Position numbers and translations under genes: made by a program. 64,000 nt of DNA from Ophiobolus disseminans. Taxonomy: Eukaryota > Ascomycota > Dothideomycetes > Pleosporales > Phaeosphaeriaceae. Of this stretch, positions 12,074 through 23,391 are shown piece by piece. Under the pieces are notes generated by a model that worked only from the letters and a program-made list of their open reading frames with translations, did no database searches and was not told where the DNA came from. Where the stretch lies: assembly GCA_010093685.1 (NCBI GenBank), contig MU006235.1:263780-327779 (forward strand). The letters run 5' to 3'. Each line of letters starts with the position of its first letter. Within the stretch, counting starts at the first letter, position 1.

Positions 12074-12689
12074 GAGAAGTATGGTGGGGTAATGTTAGTT
12101 TGCATAGATATCACGACACACACACTTTGATCGTTGGATTACACACATGGATGGAGGGAATTGGTCATGATTGAAACGAAATACTCATTGCATTTGCAGA
12201 CTAGTCTAGTCTGCCTGAATCCCATAATCATTTGCAGCTTTAGCTGCCGCATATCATTGACGCTTTTTTCCACCGCGCCTTTGCCCACTTTGAAGAGTCG
12301 AGATACTTTGAAGGTTGTACTTGGAAGAGCAAGGAAAGAAATGTAGATATATGGACGGCGAGGCCGCGAACTTGGATGAAAAGTTACCCTGTTTACCTTG
12401 ATGATTGGGATGACAATCGAATGCTCTGGGTTCCGTAGGCGTCACCAAACTTGGACGGACCCAGTGCGATCGGTGACTTTGAAGACCAGAAAGAAAAGGT
12501 GTGAGTCGGGATACTTTGAAAGCCGGGGTGGACCTTTAGGGTCTGTGTACTTTGAAAACAGAACGCCATGTGGCCGGAAACTTGGAAGAGGGGACCGATG
12601 CGATGAGTATCACACCTGAGATCTAGGACGAATACCGAAGACCATTCTAGGCTGAAGTGCCTGGAGGACTGTGTAGCAACTCCGACAAC
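12074..12689. repeat. Intergenic region with scattered ACTTTGAA/ACTTGGAA motifs
   Basis: Between two convergent genes. From about 12286 to 12590 I count about nine copies of a short motif, in the forms TACTTTGAA (near 12304, 12512, 12548), CACTTTGAA (12286), TGACTTTGAA (12473) and AACTTGGA or TACTTGGAA (12318, 12369, 12447, 12579). Spacing is irregular and no longer unit is shared. No gene is supported here. Confidence 0.45.
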
Positions 12690-14295
12690 TTACCACTCAT
12701 TACGCGGCTGCCTCGTAGGAAACCCGCCAATGACCTTGGTCGTACGAACAGGCTCCTTCCAGTCAGGAGGCGTCGTGACCGAGTACTGAAGATAGATTGC
12801 AACAGGCGGCTTGTAGCGCTCGATGCGACCGGTCTCTTCATTCGTGATGAGAACGGTCGGGTTGTTGAGGTGATCGGGGCGGACCTTCTCTTCGACGGAC
12901 AAGAAGCCACCGGACAAGCGGTCGAGGAAGATGTTGAAGTTATCCGCCTTGCTGATCTGGCACCGAGCACCACGAGACTCGCAGTGTGCCATCAGGGAAG
13001 AGGCAGACTTGAAGTACTTGAGGCACGAGGGGCACTTCATGCGGGTGATGCGATGGTCGTTCATGATGTGCCTGTTCAGGTCGCTTGCGGTTGGGAAGTT
13101 TTGCCTGCGATGTGAGTCAGTAAAATGATGCTAAATCTGATGATGGGAATGCTTACTCGCACACAAATGGACAGTAGTATTTGCTGATGACCGAGTCGTA
13201 GAAGCGCTCCGGGTTGAAGTCAGTGCTCATCGGGTCCCAGAAGCGGCTGCGCATGATATTCAAGCCGTGTTCCACTTCCATTCGGTTGTCATGGGCCTCG
13301 ATGGAGAACTCGCTGGGGATGGGAGTTGTCTTGGCGCTAGGGAAGAGGACATCGCTGGCGGTCTTCCCGGAACGACTGCCCCAAACTTTGGGCTGGCGGC
13401 TGGACGAAGCGATAGTGGAGCCCTGAGTGGTAGAGACCTGGCCAACGGACTGGCTTTGGAATGGTTTGGCACGGAAGGGTGCTGCGACAGGAGAGGTGAC
13501 GGGGGAGTTGACAACAGTCGAAGCTGCCGATTCACCACCAAGAGAGATGCCATCCAAAGTTGATCCGATTTCAGAAGCGGTGTCATAGTCGTTGGTGCTG
13601 TTCGTCTGGGAGGGTAGAGGCGGGTACGGTCCCATAGTTGCTGGCGACAATGGTGTGTCCGGGGGGGTATCAGGCTTGATTGCTTCGTACTTCACCTCCT
13701 CAATACCGCCATCCTCGAACATGTTATCCTCGAGGTTGACGCCGCCCTCTTCTTCACAGTCTACAGCAGCCTCAAACTTGGATGTCTTTTGCTGGAAGCG
13801 GGCATAGGCATCACCGCCCTTGAGCAACTCGGTGATGAGATGCTTATGGACAATGTGACCCTGGAACTGAGAGGCAGAGATATAGTCGCAGTGTCCAAAC
13901 TCAAGATGCTCAATGAAGAGGTGGGGGCTGTGGAAGGCTTTGCGGCAGCCGATACACGTGAGGCGCTGATTGACTTGGTGATTCTGTTACAATTAGAATA
14001 GTCCCACTATGAAACGAAATTCACGACACACCTTCTCCATGTGCAGCTTTAGTCCGGGTTCTGACTTGAATTCCTCTCCACACACGCGACAGGCCTTGTA
14101 GTGCTCTTTCGGCCGCGTGATTTTGTGAAGCACGTACTCGTCCAAGTCTTCGCAATCGACTCTACACTTGGAGCAATATTCGTGCCGATCCGAGTACTTC
14201 TTGTGCCTGTGCATAGCTTCCTCCGTGTCAAATGACTCATAGCAGTCGCGGTAACTGCACTTGATGCGCTGGAGCTGCTCGAGGGGCGCCGGCAT
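12690..14295 (-). CDS. C2H2 zinc-finger protein, conserved fungal hypothetical
   Basis: Exons 14032-14295, 13157-13983 and 12690-13104 encode 501 residues in consistent phases. The N-terminal third has a row of C2H2-like fingers (IKCSYRDCYESFD..H..H, EYCSKCRVDCEDLDEYVLH, ACRVCGEEFKSEPGLKLH, LTCIGCRKAFHSPHLFIEH). A central Ser/Thr/Pro-rich linker of about 200 residues follows, then a second finger group near the C-terminus (YYCPFVCEQNFPTASDLNRH, MKCPSCLKYFKSASSLMAH). Several fingers have irregular Cys/His spacing. This organisation suits nucleic-acid binding, but I do not recognise a characterised orthologue. The stop codon lies inside a perfect donor sequence (TG/GTAAGT), so a longer spliced C-terminus cannot be excluded. 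Confidence 0.85.
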
Positions 14296-15081
14296 GATAG
14301 ATGCTGTGTGACTTCAAATGGTTACGGATTAGAAATCTGGCGGGGAGACAGCCTTGGCAAGTTCGGCTACGAAGTTGTGGGCTTCTTGTTGTCGTACGAT
14401 GTCTTGGCTCCTTCAAAAGCGTACCAAGACGAGCAGTGAGGGTGAGGTCCCGTGCTAGTAAAGTGAATGTCCGATCGTAGTATCACGTCTTGCTGCCTTA
14501 AGCTGAGAAGGAGTCGAAGCAGACCTCACGTGCTTGTGGTGTGTTGAGAAGATGCTGGTGATCCAACAGAAGTTGGTGGTGCTGGAGTCAAGCCCGTGAT
14601 TCGAGGTCAGATATATATCTAGCGGTGATGAGATTGTAAACGGTGGGGCGACTGATCAGGCAGATGCCCCGCTAGCGAGTGCAACTCGGCGCAGGTGAGG
14701 TGAAGGTGGAACTTCGTTGAAGGGTAAGAGCGGTCTGACTGCGGCATGTAAGAGGAAGGCGCAATCAGCGCTCCACCTGCCACCCTCAACTATAACAGAG
14801 CCGCAAGAAAGAAAGCACAATAACAAGAATTTATAAAGAGCGAGTGATATCATGATAGGCACTGTACCTGCCTTCGGTGTTTTGGCTTGTGGGTTGCAAT
14901 TGATTGTTTAACACGTAAACATTTTGTGTGCTAGCACAATATTATGATTCTGTTCACTTGGTTCGAGATTTGGGCAGCACATGATCAGTGGGACGTACAA
15001 GCATACGAAATGAGTAGTCGGTATTTGAGGTTTGACACAGCTCTTCTCATTTCATTCATGGCAGTATAAATCTCTTGACAT
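14296..15081. other. Intergenic, no gene seen
   Basis: Holds the promoter and leader of the zinc-finger gene and the 3' flank of cyanase. No domain-like reading frame on either strand. Confidence 0.5.
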
Positions 15082-15669
15082 CTAGAATCGTGAATATGGT
15101 AGCCTAGAGGCGTCAGCAAATGGTCAAGAGGCACGAGACAATTCAGTATGCATACCACTTGCCCCTCAGCGTGATCACTGCCCACTCGCCTTTCTCATCC
15201 GTCTCCTTCTCAATCTTCGTGCTGAAGCTAATCGCACTCATGATGCCATCGCCAAACTTCTCGTTCAACACAGCCTTGTACGCATATCCATAGTTCTGCA
15301 CAATTTCGTACAGACGGTATACGAGCGGGTCCTTGGGCGGCATCTCAAGCGAACGCCCTCGGTCAGGGAAGCCCGAGAGGTGCCACTCGAGCCTGTCGAT
15401 GGGGATATCGAGGACTTTGGACAACGCCTTGATATCTTCCGAGGATGCCATCGCCTGGCCGTAGAACAGCGCGGCGATTGCTACTTCATCGCGTCCGACT
15501 TCTTTCGCAATGGCCTCAAAGGTCAAGTTCTTCTTCTTCTTTGCTTCGAAGAGGATTGGCGAGGAGGGTGGGAGGCGGGGGATAAGGTCCTCCTGCAAAC
15601 GTGTTAAAGCTAACTGTCTTCAGTGGACTCTGATCATACCTGAAGAGTAGCGATGGGGTGTTGTGACAT
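15082..15669 (-). CDS. cynS: Cyanate hydratase (cyanase)
   Basis: Converts cyanate plus bicarbonate to ammonia and CO2 (through carbamate), allowing detoxification of cyanate or its use as nitrogen; cytosolic decamer. Three exons, 15640-15669, 15156-15592 and 15082-15103, give 162 residues; the last exon is only 22 nt and supplies the conserved end WLPYSRF. The N-terminal helical domain is followed by the catalytic C-terminal domain. The three residues known in the E. coli enzyme (Arg96, Glu99, Ser122) align with Arg103, Glu106 (YRLYEIVQNYG) and Ser129 (GDGIMSAISF). Length matches the family (about 156-165). Without the terminal splice the protein would end YAY and lose the conserved tail. 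It diverges from phospholipase D across about 0.7 kb. Confidence 0.96.
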
Positions 15670-16387
15670 CTTGAAGGAGGTGGATTGGAAGCTACGTGAA
15701 GCTATGGTGGGCTTGGTCAAACGAGTTGTAGCAGGAACAATTGCGCGAGCAGCAAGACGAGTGGAGAGCACGGTACGAGAAAGTGAAGCCATATTGAAGA
15801 CAAATCCTTGTGACTATATAGCTGCAGCAATTGCAGATGAGGAGGTAGAGATAAGGTCGGCTTCGACATGCCGATGGACTGCCGATGAAGCTCAAGCGAG
15901 TTCTACGTCATCAACTCCGGGTTTCATTATGGGCTCTTTCAGCCCGAGATTTGGAAATATGCGACATGCTGACCATGTGCAATTGGCAGCATTGGAGATT
16001 TTCGATACGGCTGGGCTTGAAGATGTGAAGATGCAGATACAGGAAAGGAAGGTGCTTGTACTCAGGGCTGCAATGCTTCTGGGGGTTGAGGAGGGGCAAT
16101 GAGGGGCATGCCACGAACCCTGGAATCCCATCACGGCGAGACCATTGCGGTGCGACAAGATGTCGTTCGTTCGTCTGAAAAGCCCCGTCATTCTGTCATT
16201 GGTTGTTTGAACCCATTCATGCGCGTCCGCAGGTGGCTTGCTGGCGGCGTGCATTGAATCGTGAGCTGAGATAATGGCGCGGGGTCCATTTTCACAAGCT
16301 CTCAGCTCCAGCTCTCAAGCTTTCGCATTTACATCAACACCATCTTATTGCTTCAAGTAAGCCTTTAGAAGCTGTGCGTCTCGCGCA
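15670..16387. other. Divergent promoter region between cyanase and phospholipase D
   Basis: An open frame of 149 codons on the plus strand (15653-16102) overlaps cyanase exon 1 in antisense but has no recognisable sequence character. I treat the stretch as shared regulatory DNA. Confidence 0.5.
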
Positions 16388-19300
16388 ATGGCGCACAATC
16401 GCCGCGATGACGACCTCGCATATGGGGACTATAATCCGGGGAACGAGGGTCAACAAGATCGAGGCTTCGTTGGTGACATGGGTAGACGCCTGTTTGGCGG
16501 CAAAAAAGAGGTGAGTACACTTTCACACAAACGCCATGCGGTCATTGTACACCCGGCCCACTGTTTCAGCTGGGTTAGAGGCCGATCAAGGAAGTCATAG
16601 CGCTGAGCGGGCCGTTTGGTTGTCGCATGTGGGCGATCTTCTTCGTCTTTCACACTTCTCCACCGCTCGAGACATTTTTCAACTCAGCAGTCCTGACATA
16701 TTCTGGTAGACTCTACAGCAGGGCTCTTCTTCTTCAGGCGGCATGTCGTTCTTCAACAAACTCCACGAGCCCTTCCACGGCTTCGTCGCCGATCTAAAGG
16801 AATCACTCGCGGGCAAAGATGAGAACAAGCCCCCGCAGGGCGCGCAATCACAATCTGGAGGACAGCCGCAGCCGCAGCCGGGTCAGGAATACCACGACCA
16901 GCACCGCTTCTTGAGTTTTGCGCCAGAGCGACATGGCAACGAGACCAAGTGGTATGTCGATGGATGTTCCTACATGTACGCCGTGTCTCTCGCACTGGAG
17001 CGTGCTAAGGAATCTGTCTGGATCCTGGACTGGTGGCTCTCTCCTGAACTGTACCTGCGACGACCTCCGGCCAAGAACCAACAGTATCGTTTGGATCGAA
17101 TGCTGCATGCGGCAGCCGAGCGCGGTGTTAGGGTCAACATCATCGTGTACAAGGAGGTCACTCAAGCTTTGACTCGTAAGTTGTTAAATCCAACTTTGCC
17201 CGACTACCTCCACTCTCTTTTACCGCACTCTACCGATGGCTTCACCAGAGGTCTTACACGAGTCGGGCTGGACATCATCTTCAAATCGCTCGAAGAATGG
17301 GAAAAGACAGATCCGCTAATCGCTCCTCCTATATCAGTATCTTCCGCCCACACCAAGCATCTCTTGGAGGACCTCCACCCCAACATTGGCGTTTTCAGAC
17401 ACCCTGATCACTTGCCTGATGCGGCAGTACTACAATCCTCGTTCTTCGCCGCGATGAAGAACATGTCCTTCAGCCCTGCAAAGCTAGCTCAAATGCCAGG
17501 CGATGGCCTGAAAGCGATTTACGGAGCGCATGACGGCACAGTCATGTTCTGGGCCCACCATGAGAAGCTCTGTCTTATCGATGGCCATACTGCGTTCATG
17601 GGTGGCTTGGATCTGTGTTATGGGCGCTGGGACACGAACCAGCACTCGATAGCAGATGCACACCCTGGCGATATGAATCGCATTATCTTTCCCGGCCAGG
17701 ACTACAATAACGCCAGAATGCTAGGTAAGAAGCGCTCCTGCAAGTTCCAAACACAGGCTGCATATAACAGGCACTGGATGTCTTGAGCAGCTTTGCATAT
17801 TGTGGTCCAAGCTCTTCACTTGACACATTTAAGAGATGATGAAAACTGACGAATTGACAGACTTCCAGCATGTTGACCAATGGGATCAGAACAAGCTAGA
17901 TAGAACCCAGAGCTCACGCATGGGATGGACCGATGTCGCTCTCTGTCTTGCTGGTCCGGTGGTGCAAGATCTTCGCACTCACTTCTCCCAGAGATGGAAC
18001 TTCATCTATGACGAGAAATACAGCAAGAAGGCCACCCGATACCAGAGACTACCAGACACGCTCAGCGGCGCCCAGCAGGGTGGCGCCAACCTTGCCCCTA
18101 ACGAGCAGACAAATACCGAGGGTGGTCAGCGCGGATTTGGGGGTGACGAGGGTGGGGAGCGAGGTCTTTTCGGCCAGAGTGGAGGTCTACGACAGAAGTT
18201 GTACAGTCGCGTTAACGAAGGCTACCACCAAATGGAGCACCAGTACGGGCACGACGACTCTGATCAATCACATGCTGAGCACGGCGCTCAACGAGGCGGC
18301 GTAGACTGTCAGATCACTCGCAGCTCAACCAAGTGGAGCCACAACATTAGTACTGAGGTAAGTACAATCATTGGATGGGCGTTCGCATCAGGATGTGGCC
18401 TAAAGACACTCCATGGTCTTGTACTGTTCGAAAACGACAGATGCAGACTAGAGCGAACTTCCAACTCACATTATCATCGGACCTTGCTGACTGTTTCAGC
18501 ACTCGATCCAAAACGCCTACTGTGAGATCATCAAGAACAGCCAGCACTTCATCTACATCGAAAATCAGTTTTTCATTACCGCCACCGGAACGCTGCAGAA
18601 GCCAGTTAAGAATCAAATTGGCGCAGCCATGGTTGAACGCATTGTCCGTGCTGCTCGCAACGGAGAGAAGTACAAAATGATCATCATGATTCCGTCTGTG
18701 CCAGCTTTTGCCGGTGATCTCAAAGGCGATGACGCTCTAGGCACACGTGCCATCATGGAATTCCAGTACGATTCTATCAATCGCGGCGGTCATTCGATCT
18801 ACGAGGAAATCGCTAAAGCTGGCTTCAACCCGATGGACTATATTCGCTTCTACAACCTCCGCAGTTACGATCGGATCAACGCTAGCAACGTTATGCATGA
18901 AACAGAGCAACAAAGTGGCGTGTCCTACCAAAAGGCGAGCGACGGCTTCGATGCTGCGCACGAAGGCACCCGAGGAGACTACCAAGCATATCACCCGCCT
19001 GCTACTGCAGAGTATGGTGTCTATGAAATGGAAGGCTCTGGTCGGCCCCAGCAACAAGGCAACCCGGGTGACTACGAACGTTACCAGCAGGAGGCGGCAA
19101 AGACTGGCGGCCGACAGGGACTTGGAAGTGGTCGCTGGGACTCTGTCAGCGAATGCTACATGCTGAATGGAGAAGACATCCGCAACGTACCTTGGGAAGG
19201 CGGTGGTATGAACGAGATTGATGCCTACTGTAGCGAAGAACTTTACATTCACAGCAAGCTCTTGATCGCCGACGACCAGATTGTCATCTGTGGATCTGCC

Positions 19301-19992
19301 AACCTCAACGACCGTTCTCAGTTGGGAGATCACGACTCTGAGATTGCCATCATCATCCAAGACCCCGATATTGTCGAGTCGTCCATGGATGGACGTCCCT
19401 ACCGTGCTTCTAGGTTTGCCGCTTCGCTCCGAAGGGAGATCTTCCGAAAGCACCTTGGTCTTATCAAGCCACAAGATCCAGAGCGTCCGGACCAAAATTT
19501 TGAACCTGTTGGCGTATCGAATGTGTATGATTGGGGTTCCGAGGAAGATAGAGTGGTAGCAGATCCGTTGTCAGACGACTTCCAGAATATGTGGAACTGG
19601 CGGGCGCGCACGAACACGGAGGCCTTCGCAAGGGTGTTCCACCCTGTTCCTGATGACAAGGTCAAGAACTGGAAAGAGTACGACGAGTACTACTCCCGCT
19701 TCTTCGCTCAGGATGCCAAGGACAAGAACAACGTGAAGCCCAGCTTGTACAAGTGGGGTCATGTAGTCGCCGAGAACTTTAGCCAGGGTGAACAGGGTGT
19801 TCGCGAGGTCAAGGAGGAGTTGAGCAAGATCAAGGGCACGCTGGTAGAGATGCCGCTGTTGTTCCTGAAGGAAGAAGACATTGCTCAGGAGGGCGTGGGA
19901 CTGAACGTAAGTTTATATGCTCGAAACTCATATGAGACACCTACTGACTGCATACTTAACGCTAGGCGGTAACTGTTGACTTGTATACTTGA
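16388..19992 (+). CDS. Phospholipase D, two-HKD eukaryotic type
   Basis: Hydrolyses phosphatidylcholine-type lipids to phosphatidic acid. Six exons (16388-16510, 16710-17175, 17338-17724, 17861-18357, 18500-19906, 19966-19992) give about 968 residues with matching phases. The first catalytic motif is HHEKLCLIDG (HxKx4D) and the second is YIHSKLLIADDQIVICGSAN; IENQFFITA and GGLDLCYGRWD flank them as in the Spo14/PldA family. No PX or PH domain is visible upstream, unlike yeast Spo14. The central insert is Gly/Gln-rich and low complexity. Intron 1 is long (199 nt) and its acceptor could be 16709 or the in-frame CAG 9 nt downstream. Starting at ATG 16743 instead would drop a 40-residue N-terminus rich in charged residues and Gly. 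Confidence 0.93.
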
Positions 19993-20554
19993 GCTGGCGA
20001 TGAGTCGTACAAGGTCGCAGTATCGAATTCGATGAAGGGGGTGAGTCAGGTGGACATTTAGAAGAGGATCTGAAGTAGTAGCTAAATTACAGCCACTCTC
20101 ATGACGAGTGCACGAACAACTCCTCGGGTTATGAATTTATGCTGCACCACTCTTAATCGTGCTTTGAATATATCCAGTCTTTGGTGGTCTGTGATGATGA
20201 TAAGGACTGGCCGCAATGGTTTCCGGGTGAAGGTCTTACCTACTTTTGGGACTAATGTGTGCTGTGATCCTTCCACATTTCGCATGGCTGCGTAACATCT
20301 GAAAATGATGAAAAACGTGCCAAGACATGATGAAGAGTCTCACTGCAAACGGGACAGGTTAAGAATACCTAGGTGTGACATGCAGACCATATGTGAGGTA
20401 AAAGGAGGTCCGCTGCGGACGCTATTGGGTACGGGGTTAACTAGCGCCGATCGCGCCAGATCCCTACGAAGCCACATGTCAAACTTCCCCAGGTTTTTTG
20501 CAGCGTGAACTCTTATTGCGCAAACTGTCCGGATACTCCAGGGCGCGAGTAGTC
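19993..20554. other. Intergenic, no gene seen
   Basis: Separates two co-directional genes. Nothing beyond 3' and 5' flank is recognisable. Confidence 0.5.
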
Positions 20555-21920
20555 ATGCCTCGTTTCACAGCGCGCAATGCCGTCATCTTGCTTAACATGC
20601 TGGTGCTCACGGCGCTCTTTGTGCATCTCAAGTACGAGATCTGGGACAAGCACACACCTGCCGCGGATCTCGAGGCACTGTCGCACCTGCCCGACGAACT
20701 ATTCGAGACCGACACGACCCTCTCACCTACCCCATCGCACGAGAAAGACACCATAAAACTTCAAGTGAACGGCGGCACGAAGAAGCGCCGCACCGCCGTC
20801 GTCGTTGCGTCACAGGCCTTGGAAAACGCGACCTGGCTCAACGAGTACTTCCCAAGCTGGGAGAAGAATATCTATCGCGTCGATGACGACAAAGCGCCGC
20901 TTACTGTGCCAAAGAATAAGGGACGCGAGAGCATGGTGTACCTGACGTAGGTATCTTCTTGCGCAAGCGCGGAGTAACGTGAGCAGTATGATGAGAGCTA
21001 ATGTATATACAACGCAGGTACATCATCGACCACTACGACTCCTTACCCGACAACGTCCTCTTCATTCACCCAAATCGCTACCAGTGGCACAATGACGACC
21101 CAGATTACGACGGCCTACCCATGCTTCGACACTTCCAACTCCCATACCTCGAAGAACAGGGTTACGTAAACATCAGGTGCGCCTGGTCGATGGGCTGTCC
21201 CAACGAAATCAAGCCGTTTGCAGAGGAGGGCGAACACAGAGAGGCGGTACATGCTGGAGGAGACTATAAGAAGGCGTTCCAGCACCTGTTCCCCGAAAAG
21301 ACGGTACCGGAGACAGTGGGGGTTAGTTGCTGTGCCCAATTTGCAGCCACGAGGGAGAAGATTCGCGAGAGGAAGAGGGAGGAGTATGTCAGGTATCGGG
21401 AGTGGATTGTGGACACGGAATTGGAGGATAACATCAGTGGAAGGGTGTTGGAGTATTCTTGGCATAGTAAGTTTTCCTCTCGTTTTGTCATTGACTGTGC
21501 TTGCTGTCAGCGCAGAGTGTGGTGCGCTTGGTCTTCGACCTCGCTTGCATATCGCCTTACTCAAAGCGTCCGCTGCAGCTTAGAGGACGGCTACAATCCT
21601 TCTCGTAAACAGTGCATTAGGGTCTGCATTTACGCTTGCAATCACAGCTTAGCCGAGCTAGGCTCATACTCTCGGTTCGCCCTTTGCGGTCGTCAACTTT
21701 GTACTAACTTTTACTAGTGATATTCGGTAAACCACCCGTCCATTGCCCTTCAGCAATGGACTGCTACTGTAGAGTCTTCGGGCTCTGCAACTTGACCTGC
21801 GAAGATAGAGGCAGTTGCGACGGTAGATACACTCTGCCACCTTACTCAAGTCTTCCCGTTGGCTGGCCGTACCGCGGCTGGAATAAAGAGCAGAGACAAC
21901 GAGCTGCTCCTGAGGAGTGA
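20555..21920 (+). CDS. DUF3431 protein, type II membrane-anchored, function unknown
   Basis: Three exons, 20555-20946, 21018-21466 and 21718-21920, encode 347 residues. A single N-terminal hydrophobic span (AVILLNMLVLTALFVHL, residues 9-25) suggests a Golgi- or ER-anchored protein with a lumenal catalytic-type domain. The DUF3431 pattern is clear: VVASQALENATWLNEYFPSW, YIIDHYDSLPDNVLFIHPNR, WHNDDPDYDGLPMLRHF and CCAQFAATREKIRERKREEY. The C-terminal exon is Cys/Pro-rich. DUF3431 proteins are often described as distant glycosyltransferase-like, but no activity is established that I know of. Intron 2 is 251 nt, long for this window, with a GTACTAAC branch site 10 nt before its acceptor. Confidence 0.85.
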
Positions 21921-23391
21921 AGCATCATGTATCGAAAACCACGAGCCAAAGAAGCAGGGATGCTCACAAGGTGACAGACCAACCACAGCCATCACCAGCT
22001 AGCACAGCTGCCCAGAAGCGATATACCTTGTTGCGTAATCGACCATTTCCTGCTGCTCCTAACACTAGGAAGCAATACCCACACTTGTACGGAGCCCGTA
22101 GCTGTACGCTGAAATACTCCGAATCGGAAGCTTGTACCCGCAGTCGTTTGTACGGGATCAGACCTGCGGCCGCACATGATGGATCCTTCGACTACCGTTT
22201 CCGGCGTCATAGCCTACCTCGTTTAAACACAATCGGCAACCAAGCACCTGTTCCCCTTCAGCCACTTGTGGACGACGGATCACTTGGCGGAAAGATTGCT
22301 TTGGTGGGATTCAATGTACTACATGCATTCCTTCCAGGGAGGTGGATCAATACTTCACGACCGCTCCAACCCGCATCCCCGCTCAATATCCATTGGACAA
22401 CGGATCTTTGGGGGTAGCCCGAACCCAGTTACAACAAACCTCCAGGGCCAAACGCGTGCCCTGGCGCAAGATAGCTAGTGTGTGCGGTCATAGTAGTCGG
22501 CGTTGCCACTGCAGCATGCATCTGCATACATACTGCCCGCTCAATGGCCCCATCCCGTGTAGATTTCGTATCAGGCTGAGAACATAGCGCCCCCATGGAC
22601 CAGAATGCTCCAAGCACAGCTAAGCGAAAATTGCCTTGCTTGCGAAGGGCGTTGTAAGGGTAAATAACGAACATTTCGAACGATCCGAGGACGATCTGAG
22701 AAGGCGTAATATCGAAGATGCGGCGTTTGGTTCCTGGCTCCAGAATATCCTGCTCTGAATAGGGATGTGACAAGGCTCGAAGTTAGGCAAATGCGGCGCT
22801 ACAGGATCGTGTTCTGATTGGCAGTCCATTCCTGAATAAGCGAAACAGAGCCGCATCTCCACATCGGAACTTGCCTGGGTAACACCGTCTCGCATCAGCT
22901 GGCGCATCACATTGTTTCCTTTGTGTCACAGTATCAGCATGAGTTGAAACAGCCATTTCTGTTCTGATTGGTTTAGTCGCAGAACACAGAGCCTCATTAT
23001 CTCTCCTTCAAGTCACTGGGCACCGCTGCCGGAGACGAACCTCTCATTCTCAGCCTCGTATCTTTTAGGTAACTAAACACAACCTTGCTCGCAACGTATG
23101 GCGCGATAGTACAAACCCTTGTATTAGGCAATTTCCGTTAGTTTTGCCAGCGAGACCTTCAGCAGAGCCGCATGGCTTTCACTAGCTTCCATGGAGTCCC
23201 ATGTCGTCTAGCACTTACCACGCCGCTCGTGCAGCTGACCTTCCTGCTTACCATGTCAGAGCCTCATCTGGCCTCTCAATACAAGTTATCAAAGCTTTGC
23301 CTTCTGCCACAACCTTGAGTGCTTGCATAAGGCATCACTCACGTGCCTTGCCACCCACACTTTTTCTCTGGTCGGCCATCGCCCTCTAGTC
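21921..23391. other. 1.5-kb intergenic region, no supported gene
   Basis: Medium-length frames exist on both strands (for example minus 22429-22773, 114 codons from an ATG) but lack recognisable motifs or a coherent exon chain. Confidence 0.4.

Noticed and set aside
15653..16102. 149-codon plus-strand frame over the cyanase start
   Set aside because: Antisense to a confirmed exon, no recognisable domain, no splice or composition support.
18737..19495. 252-codon minus-strand frame
   Set aside because: Exact antisense shadow of the phospholipase D exon.
21917..22417. 166-codon plus-strand frame after the DUF3431 gene
   Set aside because: Starts inside the end of the preceding gene and has no domain character; likely 3' flank read by chance.
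22429..22773. 114-codon minus-strand frame from an ATG (MSHPYSEQDILEPG)
   Set aside because: Partly protein-like but isolated, without motifs, neighbouring exons or a clear promoter. Kept only as a possibility.
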